The notes under the pieces were generated by a model. It saw only the letters and a list, made by a program, of their open reading frames with translations, was not told the origin of the DNA and did not search any database. A program made the position numbers and the translations under genes. 18,304 nt of DNA. Source: JBBSHJ01 sp038253135. GTDB taxonomy: Bacteria > Actinomycetota > Actinomycetes > Mycobacteriales > QHCD01. The stretch is from NCBI GenBank assembly GCA_038253135.1, contig JBBSHJ010000063.1, positions 1 to 18,304 of the forward strand, given 5' to 3'. Positions 7,148 through 16,040 of this stretch are shown here, piece by piece (position 1 is the first letter of the stretch; each line of letters starts with the position of its first letter).

Positions 7148-8023
7148 CTAGGTCCCGGAAGCTGCGGCCGGCGAGGCGCGATCCTGGGCGGTCCACGCGG
7201 TCCAGATATCCCGCGCGGCCGAGGGCGCGGCCACGAGCAGCCCGCCGTCGCCGCCGGTCGGTACGCCGTCCGCGATCGAGCCGTCCCTGCGCAGCAGCGT
7301 CGCACCGGCTTCGCGGGCGATGAGCGCGGCCGCCGCGACGTCGTACGTCTGGTATCCGCCGAGCACCGCACCGGTCGCCCGGCCGACGCCCGCGCTGGTC
7401 AGGCTGAGCGCGGACGATCCCATGATGCGCAGCGTCGTGCCGGCCTCGGCCAGCCGATCCGCCATGACGGCCATGCCGGGAAAGGCACGGTAGGCCGCCA
7501 ATTCCGTCAGCACGAGCGCGCCGGCCAGACCGCGGCGATCCCGGCAATGCACGAGGCGATTGTCGATCGCGGCGCCGTGACCGCGCGCGGCACTGAAGAT
7601 CTCCGAGCGATAGGGATCCCCGACAACGCCGACTGCCAACCCCTCGGCGTCGATCAGGGCCAGGCTGAAGGACGCGAACGGCAACCCGAAGACGAAGTTC
7701 GTCGTCCCGTCGACCGGATCGACATGCCATGCCCGCTGTGATGGGGATCGCGAGGACGCGCCGTCGCCGTCCGGAGCGCCCATCTCCTCCCCGACGACCA
7801 CATCGTCGGGGAAGCGCGTGCCGATGACCTCCCGGACCCGCTGCTCGACCATCCGATCGACGACGGTGACGTAGTCGGTTGGTCCTGACTTGGTGTCGAT
7901 CTCGCTCGGCTCGAGCCGGTAGGACGCGATCGTCCCGATCGCCCAGTCGGCCAGCTCGACCGCGATCTTGAGTTCCTTGCTCAGCTCGCCGGCAGCGCGC
8001 ACCTCGGACACGGCGTCATGCAC
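7148..8023 (-). CDS. Inositol monophosphatase family protein
   Basis: The family comprises Mg2+-dependent, Li+-sensitive phosphatases acting on inositol-1-phosphate, histidinol-phosphate, PAP or fructose-1,6-bisphosphate. The 291-residue protein has the metal ligands in place: GEE at 78-80 (Glu79), DPVDGTTNF at 102-110 (Asp102, Asp105) and Asp228 in YDVAAAALIAREAGA. The last motif is usually WDxAAG; here Trp is Tyr and the Gly is Ala, so the substrate may not be inositol phosphate. In an actinomycete, supply of inositol for mycothiol and phosphatidylinositol is a reasonable but unproven role. Start GTG 8023 is uncertain, since a GTG at 8011 with GAGGGG upstream is equally plausible. It faces the amidohydrolase and lies 131 bases downstream of the M48 protease gene on the same strand. 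Confidence 0.85.
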   Translation of the reverse strand: MHDAVSEVRAAGELSKELKIAVELADWAIGTIASYRLEPSEIDTKSGPTDYVTVVDRMVEQRVREVIGTRFPDDVVVGEEMGAPDGDGASSRSPSQRAWHVDPVDGTTNFVFGLPFASFSLALIDAEGLAVGVVGDPYRSEIFSAARGHGAAIDNRLVHCRDRRGLAGALVLTELAAYRAFPGMAVMADRLAEAGTTLRIMGSSALSLTSAGVGRATGAVLGGYQTYDVAAAALIAREAGATLLRRDGSIADGVPTGGDGGLLVAAPSAARDIWTAWTAQDRASPAAASGT

Positions 8024-8153
8024 CCCTCAGTCTCAGGCAACGGCACCCGCGAGTGGTGCGACCTCGCGCGACGTTACCTGACCGCGCACCCGCGGCCGCC
8101 CGGGAGCGGTGCCGCGTTCCGGGCGGGGGGGGAGGCCTTCGCCGCGCCATGCG

Positions 8154-9380
8154 TCACCGGCGGTCCGGCTTCTCGCCCGGATCGCCCGGCGAGGGTTCGT
8201 CGCCGGGCGAGGGTTCGTCATCGGGCGAGGGTCCGCCGCCCGGTCCGGCTTCGTCAGGCACGTCGTCACCCGCCCCGCCGTCGCGGCCGGCGGTCGCGTT
8301 CTTCAACGCCTTTGAGAACAAGCCGCCCAACCCGTCCGCCAGGCCGCCGACGGTGCTGCCGAGGTTGCGCACCGCGCTGGCGACCGGGTCGGTCGAGGTC
8401 TGGAACCGGGCACGGTAATGGTCGGCGCTCGCGCGTACGTCGTCGCTCACCGATACCGAGGCATCCTCCGAGCGGTGCGGGTAGTCGCCGTCGACGATCC
8501 GCTGGTAGGCACCGGAGGTGACCCAACGGTCGATCTCGCCGGCCCGGACCACGCTCCACGGGTGCGTCGCGCGCTCGGTGTTGAGCAGCTTCAGGATGCC
8601 GTCCCGCAGGTCGCCCGAGGCCGACTCGTATTCGCTCGCCTGGGCCAGGAAGGCGTCCGGCTCCATCTGAGGGAGATGCGCGCCGGCGGCAGTCTTCATG
8701 TGCACGCGCAGGGATACCTCGGGATCTTGCGCCACCAGCAGGCCCGCGCGATCGGCGGTCAGCTCCGACTTGCGGTCCCACTCGCGCAGCCCGGCCAGTA
8801 GCACCCGCAGCCCGAGACCACCGATCGGTATCCAGCCGAGGCTGCCGACCAGGTTGAGCACGTGGTGCAGCATCGACTTGTACAGCGCGTGGCCGGAAAG
8901 GACGTGGCCGAGCTCGTGCCCGAGGACCAGTCGCAGCTCGTCCTCGTCCATCAGCTCGACCAGCCGGCTGCTGACGGCGATGAACGGCCGGTCCACGCCG
9001 AGCGTCATCGCCTGCACCATCGGCGATTCGAAGACGTAGAGCTCCGGCCGCTCCCCGATGTCGAGAACGCTCAGCGCGTCGTCGTACAGCCGGTCCACGC
9101 CGGCGAACTGCCGCGGGTCGACCCGCACCGCCGAGGCCAGGAATGCCAGCCGATAGCGGCGCTCGCGCAGCATGCCGGACACGACCTTGAGCACCTGATC
9201 GAAGCCGGTGAGCGAGCGCAACGCGGTGAGGGCCGCCCGGTCCGCCGGGTGCTCGAAGGCGCGGGAGCTGATGCCGGTGAGGATGCGCCGCCCGTCCTGA
9301 TCGACGACGGCGGCCTCCTCGTCGGTCGCGCTCGACTCGCCTGCCGCCGTGCTCTCATCGGATACCATCGATCGCCCCAT
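8154..9380 (-). CDS. M48-family zinc metallopeptidase
   Basis: The 408-residue protein has the zinc-protease motif HELGH at 155-159 (in LVLGHELGHVLSGH) and the third ligand Glu206 in SELTADRAG, as in HtpX/Ste24-type M48 peptidases. A hydrophobic stretch around 174-197 could be one or two membrane segments; HtpX-like enzymes act in membrane protein quality control. The N-terminus is acidic and soluble-looking, with no signal peptide. The C-terminus from about 365 is a low-complexity acidic, Pro/Gly-rich tail with a DEPSPG repeat. ATG 9368 (Met5) has GGGG upstream and may be the true start rather than ATG 9380. The substrate is unknown. The gene stands between the glycosyltransferase and the phosphatase on the same strand, apparently unrelated to either. 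Confidence 0.85.
   Translation of the reverse strand: MGRSMVSDESTAAGESSATDEEAAVVDQDGRRILTGISSRAFEHPADRAALTALRSLTGFDQVLKVVSGMLRERRYRLAFLASAVRVDPRQFAGVDRLYDDALSVLDIGERPELYVFESPMVQAMTLGVDRPFIAVSSRLVELMDEDELRLVLGHELGHVLSGHALYKSMLHHVLNLVGSLGWIPIGGLGLRVLLAGLREWDRKSELTADRAGLLVAQDPEVSLRVHMKTAAGAHLPQMEPDAFLAQASEYESASGDLRDGILKLLNTERATHPWSVVRAGEIDRWVTSGAYQRIVDGDYPHRSEDASVSVSDDVRASADHYRARFQTSTDPVASAVRNLGSTVGGLADGLGGLFSKALKNATAGRDGGAGDDVPDEAGPGGGPSPDDEPSPGDEPSPGDPGEKPDRR
8183..8236. repeat. 18-base tandem repeat inside the M48 gene (3 copies)
   Basis: Three consecutive 18-base units at 8183-8200, 8201-8218 and 8219-8236 differ at a few bases. They encode the DEPSPG hexapeptide repeats of the acidic C-terminal tail, so copy number can change without loss of frame. 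Confidence 0.8.
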
Positions 9381-9407
9381 CCGGCGCCGAGTGCGCGGGT
9401 ACGGCGC

Positions 9408-10865
9408 CTAGTCCTGTCCGGTCCGGCCAGTATGCCCGTTGCCGGCTGCCGGCCCCACCGCCGGACCGCGCAGCGCGCGTAGCCCGAGGACACCGGCGAG
9501 CGGTGCGAGCGGCAGCAGCACGACGGAGTAGCGGACGTCGTACGTCGCGAACAGCGCGGGCATCAGCAGGGTGGTGAGGGCCGCAGCGCAAAGGAGCAGG
9601 CACACCGACCGCAGCCCCGACCGGCGGGCGCGGCGGGTGGCTCCGAGCCCGGCCACCAGGCCGATCAGCAAGGCGATTCCGAAGACGGCGCCCGGGACGT
9701 AGACCTTTGCGTAGGCCCACATCGGCGTCGCGAAACCAGGGCGCGGGATCGACGGGCCGCCGTACCGGTTGATCTCTCCCGACGGGTACTGCGCCGGCTG
9801 ATGGCGGCGCACTCTTAGCCACTTCGTCGAGACGTGCTCCGGTCCGGTGCAGCAGGTGACGCCGAAGTTGGCGATGAAGTCGCGGCCGACGGTGCCGGCA
9901 TAGGCCAATGGCCGGGCCCTGATCGCAGCAATCGCGAATCGGCGGGCCAGCTCGTTGGACTCCGCGCCGGCGAGGTGGCGCTCGCGCGGAACGGCCCACT
10001 GCGGTGAGGCGGCGTTCCACATCAGGAAGTTCTGCCGAGCAGGTGACGGGCCGCTCGGGCAGAGCGCGCGCAGGTCGGCTCCCGGGTCGAAGCGGGTGCA
10101 GTCGGCGAACTGGGCCACCCGCCCGTAAAGGAAGTGGCCCGAGGCGCTCTCGGTGAGGGCGAACGGGCCGCGCTCGGCCTGCATCCAGGACATGTAGGCC
10201 AGCACCGGCAGCGCGAAGGCGACCGCGAGCAGCACGGACCGGCCGGCCCGGCGGCGCCACGCCGTACCCGTCAGCAGGACGTAACCGACCGCGATCACCA
10301 CCATCGGCGCGGCCGTGCTGCGCACGACGGTCGCCACGCCGAGCAGCAGACCCGCAGCGGCCGGCACCAGCCAGTCCCTGCGCGGCTCCGGTCGCGGCTC
10401 GCCCATCGCGGCGCGCCAGCCCAGCAGCAGCACGGCGGCCACGATCAGGGCCTCGGCCCACACGTCGGCGAGCACGTACTTCTCGAGCACCGTCTGCAGC
10501 GGGTCGAGCAGCACGGGCACCGCCGCGAGGGCGGCCCAGCACTTCGGCACGCCGCACCGCCGGGCAAGGGCGTAGACGCCGATTCCCAGCGCGAGCCCCA
10601 CGACCTGCTGCACGGCCGCGATGAGGTCGAGACCCTGCAGCTCCAGCAGCGGGCGCAACAGGATCGAATAGCCGCTGACGCGCGCGGTCCCCGGCTCCAA
10701 CGGATCCGCGTAATGCAGGTAATAGACGCTGTCAGCGAAACGAAACGCCCGCGGATAGCCGATGGCGATCGCCAGCCGCACGATCAGGCCGGCCGCCAGC
10801 ACGATGGTGAACGCCGCGTGCTCGCGGACCAGCCGCCGCGGTCCGGCTGGTCCGGCCAGGGCCAT
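9408..10865 (-). CDS. Polytopic membrane glycosyltransferase, GT-C / GT39-like
   Basis: The 485-residue protein has many hydrophobic segments, the first near 18-36, and a long extracytoplasmic loop around 215-330. GT-C enzymes take a sugar from a polyprenyl-phosphate carrier and add it to a protein, glycan or lipid outside the membrane. Supporting marks are the acidic residue in the first outer loop (FRFADSVYYL, Asp45), ARVSGYSILLRPL resembling the SGYP-LLR block of the family, and acidic residues in LEKYVLADVWAE near 127-138. The end is Gly-rich and soluble. ATG 10865 overlaps the TGA of the upstream PAP2 gene (TGATG), which argues for translational coupling; a GTG at 10868 is one codon earlier. 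The acceptor and sugar are unknown, and the family call rests on topology and short motifs. Confidence 0.7.
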   Translation of the reverse strand: MALAGPAGPRRLVREHAAFTIVLAAGLIVRLAIAIGYPRAFRFADSVYYLHYADPLEPGTARVSGYSILLRPLLELQGLDLIAAVQQVVGLALGIGVYALARRCGVPKCWAALAAVPVLLDPLQTVLEKYVLADVWAEALIVAAVLLLGWRAAMGEPRPEPRRDWLVPAAAGLLLGVATVVRSTAAPMVVIAVGYVLLTGTAWRRRAGRSVLLAVAFALPVLAYMSWMQAERGPFALTESASGHFLYGRVAQFADCTRFDPGADLRALCPSGPSPARQNFLMWNAASPQWAVPRERHLAGAESNELARRFAIAAIRARPLAYAGTVGRDFIANFGVTCCTGPEHVSTKWLRVRRHQPAQYPSGEINRYGGPSIPRPGFATPMWAYAKVYVPGAVFGIALLIGLVAGLGATRRARRSGLRSVCLLLCAAALTTLLMPALFATYDVRYSVVLLPLAPLAGVLGLRALRGPAVGPAAGNGHTGRTGQD

Positions 10866-11701
10866 CACCTCGCAAGTCGGCGCTGCCGCCGGACCTTACC
10901 GCGACGCCGGCAGCGGCCGGATCGGGCGCACGGGAGCGGATCGATTCTCGTGACGTCACAGCTCGTCTCGCCCGTCGCCGGTCGGCTTGCGCTCGTACGA
11001 CGGCGCGGCTGCGGCACCGGCCGGCACCCCCACGTCGCGGCGGCGTACCCGGCTGCGGCGATCAGCCCGCCGAGCAACAATCCGCCGACGACATCCGAGA
11101 GGTAATGCGCGCCGAGTGCGATCCGGGTCCAGCCGGTCACGAGCATGACCGCCACGAGCACGCCGGAGATCAGCGCCCGCCAGCGCGTCGCCAGGACGAG
11201 GACCAGCAGCGCGCCGCCGATGGCCGCGGCGTTGACGGCGTGACCGGACGGGAACGACGACCCGGGAACGTGCGCGACCGGGTGGGCGAAGCGGGGTCGC
11301 GGCCGGTCCACCAGCCACTTCGCCAGCACCCCGCCGACGCCGGCGATCACCGCGACCCCGGCCACCATCGCGGCCGGCCGCAACCGCCGGCGTACCAACA
11401 GCACGGCCGCCACCACGAGCGCGAGTCCACGCCACGGCCAGGGCGCGAGGGCGTCCGTCAGCTCGCGCATCGCGATGCGATAGCCACGGTGCCGCAACGC
11501 CCACGGCTGGACATCGGCGGCGATCCGGTGATCGAGGCGGATCAGCGGGCTCCACCGCGCCGCCACCAGCACCGTCACGGCGAGAAGCACCGCCGCGGCC
11601 GCCGCGCCGGGCAGCAGCAGGTGTACCGGCCGGGCCACGGGCCGCCCGCGCGCGTCCCGCGCCGCCCGCGACGCACCCGTGCTCGGACCCTCTCCCGACA
11701 T
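10865..11701 (-). CDS. PAP2-family phosphatase (membrane)
   Basis: The 278-residue integral membrane protein has all three signature motifs of the PAP2/acid phosphatase superfamily: KWLVDRPRP at 128-136 (K-x6-RP), PSGH at 151-154, and TRIALGAHYLSD at 192-203 (R-x5-H-x3-D, catalytic His199, Asp203). About five to six hydrophobic segments are visible. Such enzymes dephosphorylate phosphatidate or undecaprenyl pyrophosphate on the outer membrane face. The tail from about 227 is unusually Arg-rich and appears cytoplasmic. Coupling by stop/start overlap to the glycosyltransferase suggests recycling of the polyprenyl carrier, by inference. ATG 11701 has no clear SD; only 42 bases separate it from the divergent plus-strand gene, so the two promoters must overlap. 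Confidence 0.82.
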   Translation of the reverse strand: MSGEGPSTGASRAARDARGRPVARPVHLLLPGAAAAAVLLAVTVLVAARWSPLIRLDHRIAADVQPWALRHRGYRIAMRELTDALAPWPWRGLALVVAAVLLVRRRLRPAAMVAGVAVIAGVGGVLAKWLVDRPRPRFAHPVAHVPGSSFPSGHAVNAAAIGGALLVLVLATRWRALISGVLVAVMLVTGWTRIALGAHYLSDVVGGLLLGGLIAAAGYAAATWGCRPVPQPRRRTSASRPATGETSCDVTRIDPLPCARSGRCRRRGKVRRQRRLAR

Positions 11702-11743
11702 CGGGCCAAGTGTCGGCCATCCACCGTCTCGTACGCTCGACGG

Positions 11744-13189
11744 GTGCCGAACCGTCCGGTCAGCGAGCACGACCCGTCGCCGCCCCGGCTGCCCGCCGTC
11801 GGACGCGGCGCGGTCGGCGTGGTGGCGCTGCTCATCGTCATCCTGGCCGCCGTCGCGATGGTCCGGATGATCTCGGACTACCGATCCTTCTCGGGTGCAT
11901 CCGCATGCCGGACGGTCGCGGTTCAGGACACGTGCCGCTCGTCCGGCGGCGCCATCGTCATCGGGCACAAGAAGGTCGGCAACCTCGGACCGGCGTCGTA
12001 CAGCGTCCGGATCCGCAACCTGAACCGGGCCAACGACGCCGCGTGGGTGCAGGTTGCGGGCAAGTCGGAATACGACGCCCTGCGCGCCGGCACGCGGATC
12101 ACCTGGACGACCTGGTCGGGCCGGTTCGTGGCGGTGCGCACGGCGCAGGCGGCGTACACCGTCGCCGACAACCCGGGCTACCGGTTGCGCCGCGAGCTGC
12201 CGCTGCTGATCGCCCTGTTGGTGCTCGTCGTCGGCGCGGCCGCCCTGGTCGCGGAGTACGGCGAGCGCGGCGTCATCGGGGCGCCGGTGACCGCGGCCGG
12301 GGCGGTGGGCCTGCTGGCCGGCTACTTCGTGCCCGGCCCGCACCCCTTGCTGGTGGCCGGACCCGGCGTCGGCGCCGGCATCGTCGCCGGTGTCCTCGCG
12401 GCCGTCGTACCGCGACCGGCGCTGCGCCGTCGACCCGCCCCCGGGCCCGACCCGGAGCCTGACGTGACCAACCCGACCGAGCTGCTCGAGCAGATCGGGG
12501 CCGCCGAGGGGCGCCTCCTCGCCGGCCTCGAAGCGGTGACCGACCGCCGGCTGCGCGAGCCGTCGCAGCTGCCCGGCTGGAGTCGTGGCCACGTCGTCAC
12601 CCACACCGCCCGCAACGCCGACGGCCTGGTCAACCTCCTCACGTGGGCGCGGACCGGGGTCGAGACGCCGATGTATGCCAGCGCCGCGTCCCGCACGGCC
12701 GACATCGATGCCGGTGCGCGGCGTCCGGCGGCGGCGCAGGTGGCCGATCTCGAGGCGACGGGCGCGCGGTTGGCCGCAGCGGCGCGGGACCTGCCGGCGG
12801 CGGCGTGGGATCGGCCGGTGCGCTGGCTCTCGGGTACGACGCGCCCGGCCCGTGCCGTCCTCGGCGCCCGGCTGCGCGAGGTCGAGATCCACCACGTCGA
12901 TCTCAGGATCGGTTACACCCCGGCCGACTGGCCGGCGTACTGGTCCTCGCAGACGGCGCGGGAGATCGTCGATGACCTGCCGCCCGGCACGATGCGCGGA
13001 CGGCTGCGGGCGACCGACGCGGGATTCGCCCGCACCCTGGGCGACGGGCCGACCGTGAGCGGTCCGGTCCGCGACCTGCTGGCCTGGCTGATCGGTCGCG
13101 GCGACGGGTCGGCACTGTCGGTCAACCCCGACGGTCCGTTGCCGGCACCGCCGCAGCGATGGGAGACGGTGCCGCCGGGCGAGCGGTGA
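11744..13189 (+). CDS. Membrane protein fused to mycothiol-dependent maleylpyruvate isomerase-like domain
   Basis: One uninterrupted frame of 481 residues begins at GTG 11744. Residues 1-240 form an integral membrane protein: a helix at about 22-43, an outside domain with Cys55 and Cys64 and conserved-looking WTTWSGRFVAV, then three hydrophobic segments (about 152-171, 176-196, 202-223) and a Pro/Arg-rich end. I do not recognise a named family. Residues 241-481 match the mycothiol-dependent maleylpyruvate isomerase/DinB-like fold. At the boundary GGAG, six bases, GTG (12464) forms an ideal start, and a TGA in another frame sits one base before it. The fusion may therefore be real, or two genes merged by one lost base in the C5-G3 run near 12438-12446. 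The 5' end has no strong SD. Confidence 0.6.
   Translation: MPNRPVSEHDPSPPRLPAVGRGAVGVVALLIVILAAVAMVRMISDYRSFSGASACRTVAVQDTCRSSGGAIVIGHKKVGNLGPASYSVRIRNLNRANDAAWVQVAGKSEYDALRAGTRITWTTWSGRFVAVRTAQAAYTVADNPGYRLRRELPLLIALLVLVVGAAALVAEYGERGVIGAPVTAAGAVGLLAGYFVPGPHPLLVAGPGVGAGIVAGVLAAVVPRPALRRRPAPGPDPEPDVTNPTELLEQIGAAEGRLLAGLEAVTDRRLREPSQLPGWSRGHVVTHTARNADGLVNLLTWARTGVETPMYASAASRTADIDAGARRPAAAQVADLEATGARLAAAARDLPAAAWDRPVRWLSGTTRPARAVLGARLREVEIHHVDLRIGYTPADWPAYWSSQTAREIVDDLPPGTMRGRLRATDAGFARTLGDGPTVSGPVRDLLAWLIGRGDGSALSVNPDGPLPAPPQRWETVPPGER
12464..13189 (+). CDS. Mycothiol-dependent maleylpyruvate isomerase-like protein (possible separate gene inside the fused frame)
   Basis: If translated from GTG 12464 this gives a 241-residue protein of normal family length. 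The family uses mycothiol as cofactor for maleylpyruvate isomerisation (gentisate/aromatic catabolism) or for undefined thiol-transfer reactions. Seen here are LPGWSRGHVVTHTARNADGL (about 36-55) with probable zinc ligand His47, and GARLREVEIHHVDL (about 134-147) with Glu139 and His143 matching the E-x3-H ligand pair. No other gentisate-pathway gene is in the window, so aromatic degradation is not supported by context. The SD-like GGAG with six-base spacing supports an independent start. It ends 174 bases before the convergent typA stop. Confidence 0.7.
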   Translation: MTNPTELLEQIGAAEGRLLAGLEAVTDRRLREPSQLPGWSRGHVVTHTARNADGLVNLLTWARTGVETPMYASAASRTADIDAGARRPAAAQVADLEATGARLAAAARDLPAAAWDRPVRWLSGTTRPARAVLGARLREVEIHHVDLRIGYTPADWPAYWSSQTAREIVDDLPPGTMRGRLRATDAGFARTLGDGPTVSGPVRDLLAWLIGRGDGSALSVNPDGPLPAPPQRWETVPPGER

Positions 13190-13201
13190 AGGCGCTCACC
13201 G
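13184..13201. terminator. Hairpin across the stop of the isomerase-like gene
   Basis: CGGTGA (13184-13189) and TCACCG (13196-13201) form a perfect six-base-pair stem with loop AGGCGC; the TGA stop is part of the stem. There is no U-tract. It may contribute to 3'-end formation. Confidence 0.3.
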
Positions 13202-13363
13202 ATGGGTACCCGAGGGTCGTCCGACGCCCGCGGAAGCCACGGCCACGCGGTCATGCCCGCCTTCGCGGCTTGAGACGGGCGCGGATGCGGGCCCTTGAAC
13301 AGGCCACGTCGGTCATGCGCTGTTGGGCGACTACCTCAACACCTACGCCGGACCGCAGCGCTG

Positions 13364-15244
<1,881 letters not shown>

Positions 15245-15270
15245 GGTCGGGCACTCCGATAGTGGTCGGG

Positions 15271-15290
15271 GGTACGGCGCGCGCCGTACC
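15271..15290. promoter_or_regulatory. Perfect 20-base palindrome upstream of typA
   Basis: GGTACGGCGC followed directly by GCGCCGTACC is a perfect self-complementary 20-mer, 26 bases before the typA start. If the TACGAT at 15295-15300 is the -10, the palindrome lies at the transcription start and in the leader, where it could be an operator or a leader hairpin. Confidence 0.6.
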
Positions 15291-15370
15291 GACCATCGTA
15301 CGGTCCCGTTTCGGGCCAGTGTCCGAACGCATCGGCTGAGGATTGCTTCGCATCGACCGGGGCGAGTTGC

Positions 15371-15769
15371 TCACGTCGCGGCGATCACCTCGATCAGGCA
15401 GGTTGGACCAGGTGCCGCCGCGAGCCTGGCATCCATCGTCAGCAGCGGTGCGTGCAGCGTCTCAGCCAGCCCGACATACATCGCGTCCCAGCCGCGGACG
15501 GCGTCGCGCAGCCGCCAAGCCCGCTCGAGCAGCGGGCGGTGGGGGTAACGCTCGCCGGGCCAGTCATGCAGGTCCTCGATCGCCTGCGTGGCCGCGGTGC
15601 GGTCGAGGCGACCGAGCAGGTGCTCCCGCCGGATCACGCCGAACACCTCGACGTCGACGATGTGCGGCGCCGCCTGGTCCTCCTCCTCGGCCAGCCGGTG
15701 CTGGATCGGGACCGCGGCCGGCCCGCCGACCAGCACCTTGTAGAGGCACGAGGCGTCAACGACCAGCAT
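15371..15769 (-). CDS. vapC: VapC-type PIN-domain ribonuclease toxin
   Basis: The 132-residue PIN protein has the four acidic residues expected for Mg2+-dependent RNA cleavage: Asp5 (VVDASCL), Glu41 (DVEVFGVIRR), Asp95 (GWDAMYVGLAE) and Asp113 (LLTMDARLA). VapC toxins cut tRNA or rRNA in the cytoplasm and are neutralised by VapB. ATG 15769 lies 14 bases inside the 3' end of the antitoxin gene in another frame, so the two are co-translated. All catalytic positions are present, so the toxin is probably functional. The RNA target cannot be predicted. The stop is followed after 126 bases by typA on the same strand, but typA appears to have its own promoter. Confidence 0.88.
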   Translation of the reverse strand: MLVVDASCLYKVLVGGPAAVPIQHRLAEEEDQAAPHIVDVEVFGVIRREHLLGRLDRTAATQAIEDLHDWPGERYPHRPLLERAWRLRDAVRGWDAMYVGLAETLHAPLLTMDARLAAAPGPTCLIEVIAAT

Positions 15770-16001
15770 CCGGCCAAGGACCCCGGTGCTCGTCGAGCGC
15801 GGCGAGGATCTCCTCGCGGCCGATCTGCGACGAGCGGCGGCGGGTCCGCTCGAGCCAGGTCCGCATGCTGGGCCGGCTGGCGAGGCGGGCGGCTTCGGCT
15901 CGGAGCAGCTCGGGAACGCTCACCCCGGCCTCCGCGGCACGTCTGGCCAGGGCGGCATACACCTCGTCGTCGAGATCGCGGATCTGGACCGTCTTGGGCA
16001 T
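15756..16001 (-). CDS. vapB: VapB/FitA-type ribbon-helix-helix antitoxin
   Basis: The 81-residue protein has an N-terminal ribbon-helix-helix DNA-binding domain: MPKTVQIRDLDDEVYAAL (strand plus helix 1), then AEAGVSVPELLRAEAARLA (helix 2). This is the FitA-like arrangement usual for VapB antitoxins. The basic and acidic C-terminal part (about 45-81) should wrap the toxin. It overlaps vapC by 14 bases. Start ATG 16001 matches the usual family N-terminus; an in-frame ATG at 16016 is an alternative. There is no SD, which would fit a leaderless mRNA. VapB/VapC complexes repress their own promoter, and GCATGC lies just upstream. The frame remains open far upstream on this strand, but that extension does not look like protein. 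Confidence 0.85.
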   Translation of the reverse strand: MPKTVQIRDLDDEVYAALARRAAEAGVSVPELLRAEAARLASRPSMRTWLERTRRRSSQIGREEILAALDEHRGPWPDAGR

Positions 16002-16011
16002 AGGCCAAGCT

Positions 16012-16040
16012 AGCATGCGAGGACGAATGCTGTCATGCAA
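16012..16040 (-). promoter_or_regulatory. Possible vapBC promoter/operator
   Basis: On the minus strand TTGCAT (16035-16040) and CATGCT (16012-16017) are 17 bases apart. The -10 match is weak. The second hexamer overlaps the GCATGC palindrome, a possible VapB operator. A start of transcription about ten bases on would leave an almost leaderless vapB mRNA. Confidence 0.35.

Noticed and set aside
6480..7730. 416-codon minus-strand open frame
   Set aside because: It lies antisense to the nitrilase-family gene and out of frame with the inositol-phosphatase gene; composition is Arg/Gly-rich with no motif.
10134..11105. 323-codon plus-strand open frame
   Set aside because: It is antisense to the glycosyltransferase and PAP2 genes; His/Arg/Gln-rich, no motif, whereas the minus strand shows membrane helices and PAP2 signatures.
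10865..12895. Very long minus-strand open frame extending upstream of the PAP2 gene
   Set aside because: Only the part from ATG 11701 has the PAP2 motifs. The upstream 400 codons lie opposite the membrane/isomerase gene and read as Arg/Gly/Pro-rich nonsense, typical of GC-rich antisense frames.
13290..13360. Short protein-like phrase HALLGDYLNTYAG in the typA/isomerase convergent gap
   Set aside because: A TGA lies just upstream and no family is recognised; it may be a fragment of a lost gene but is too short to support a call.
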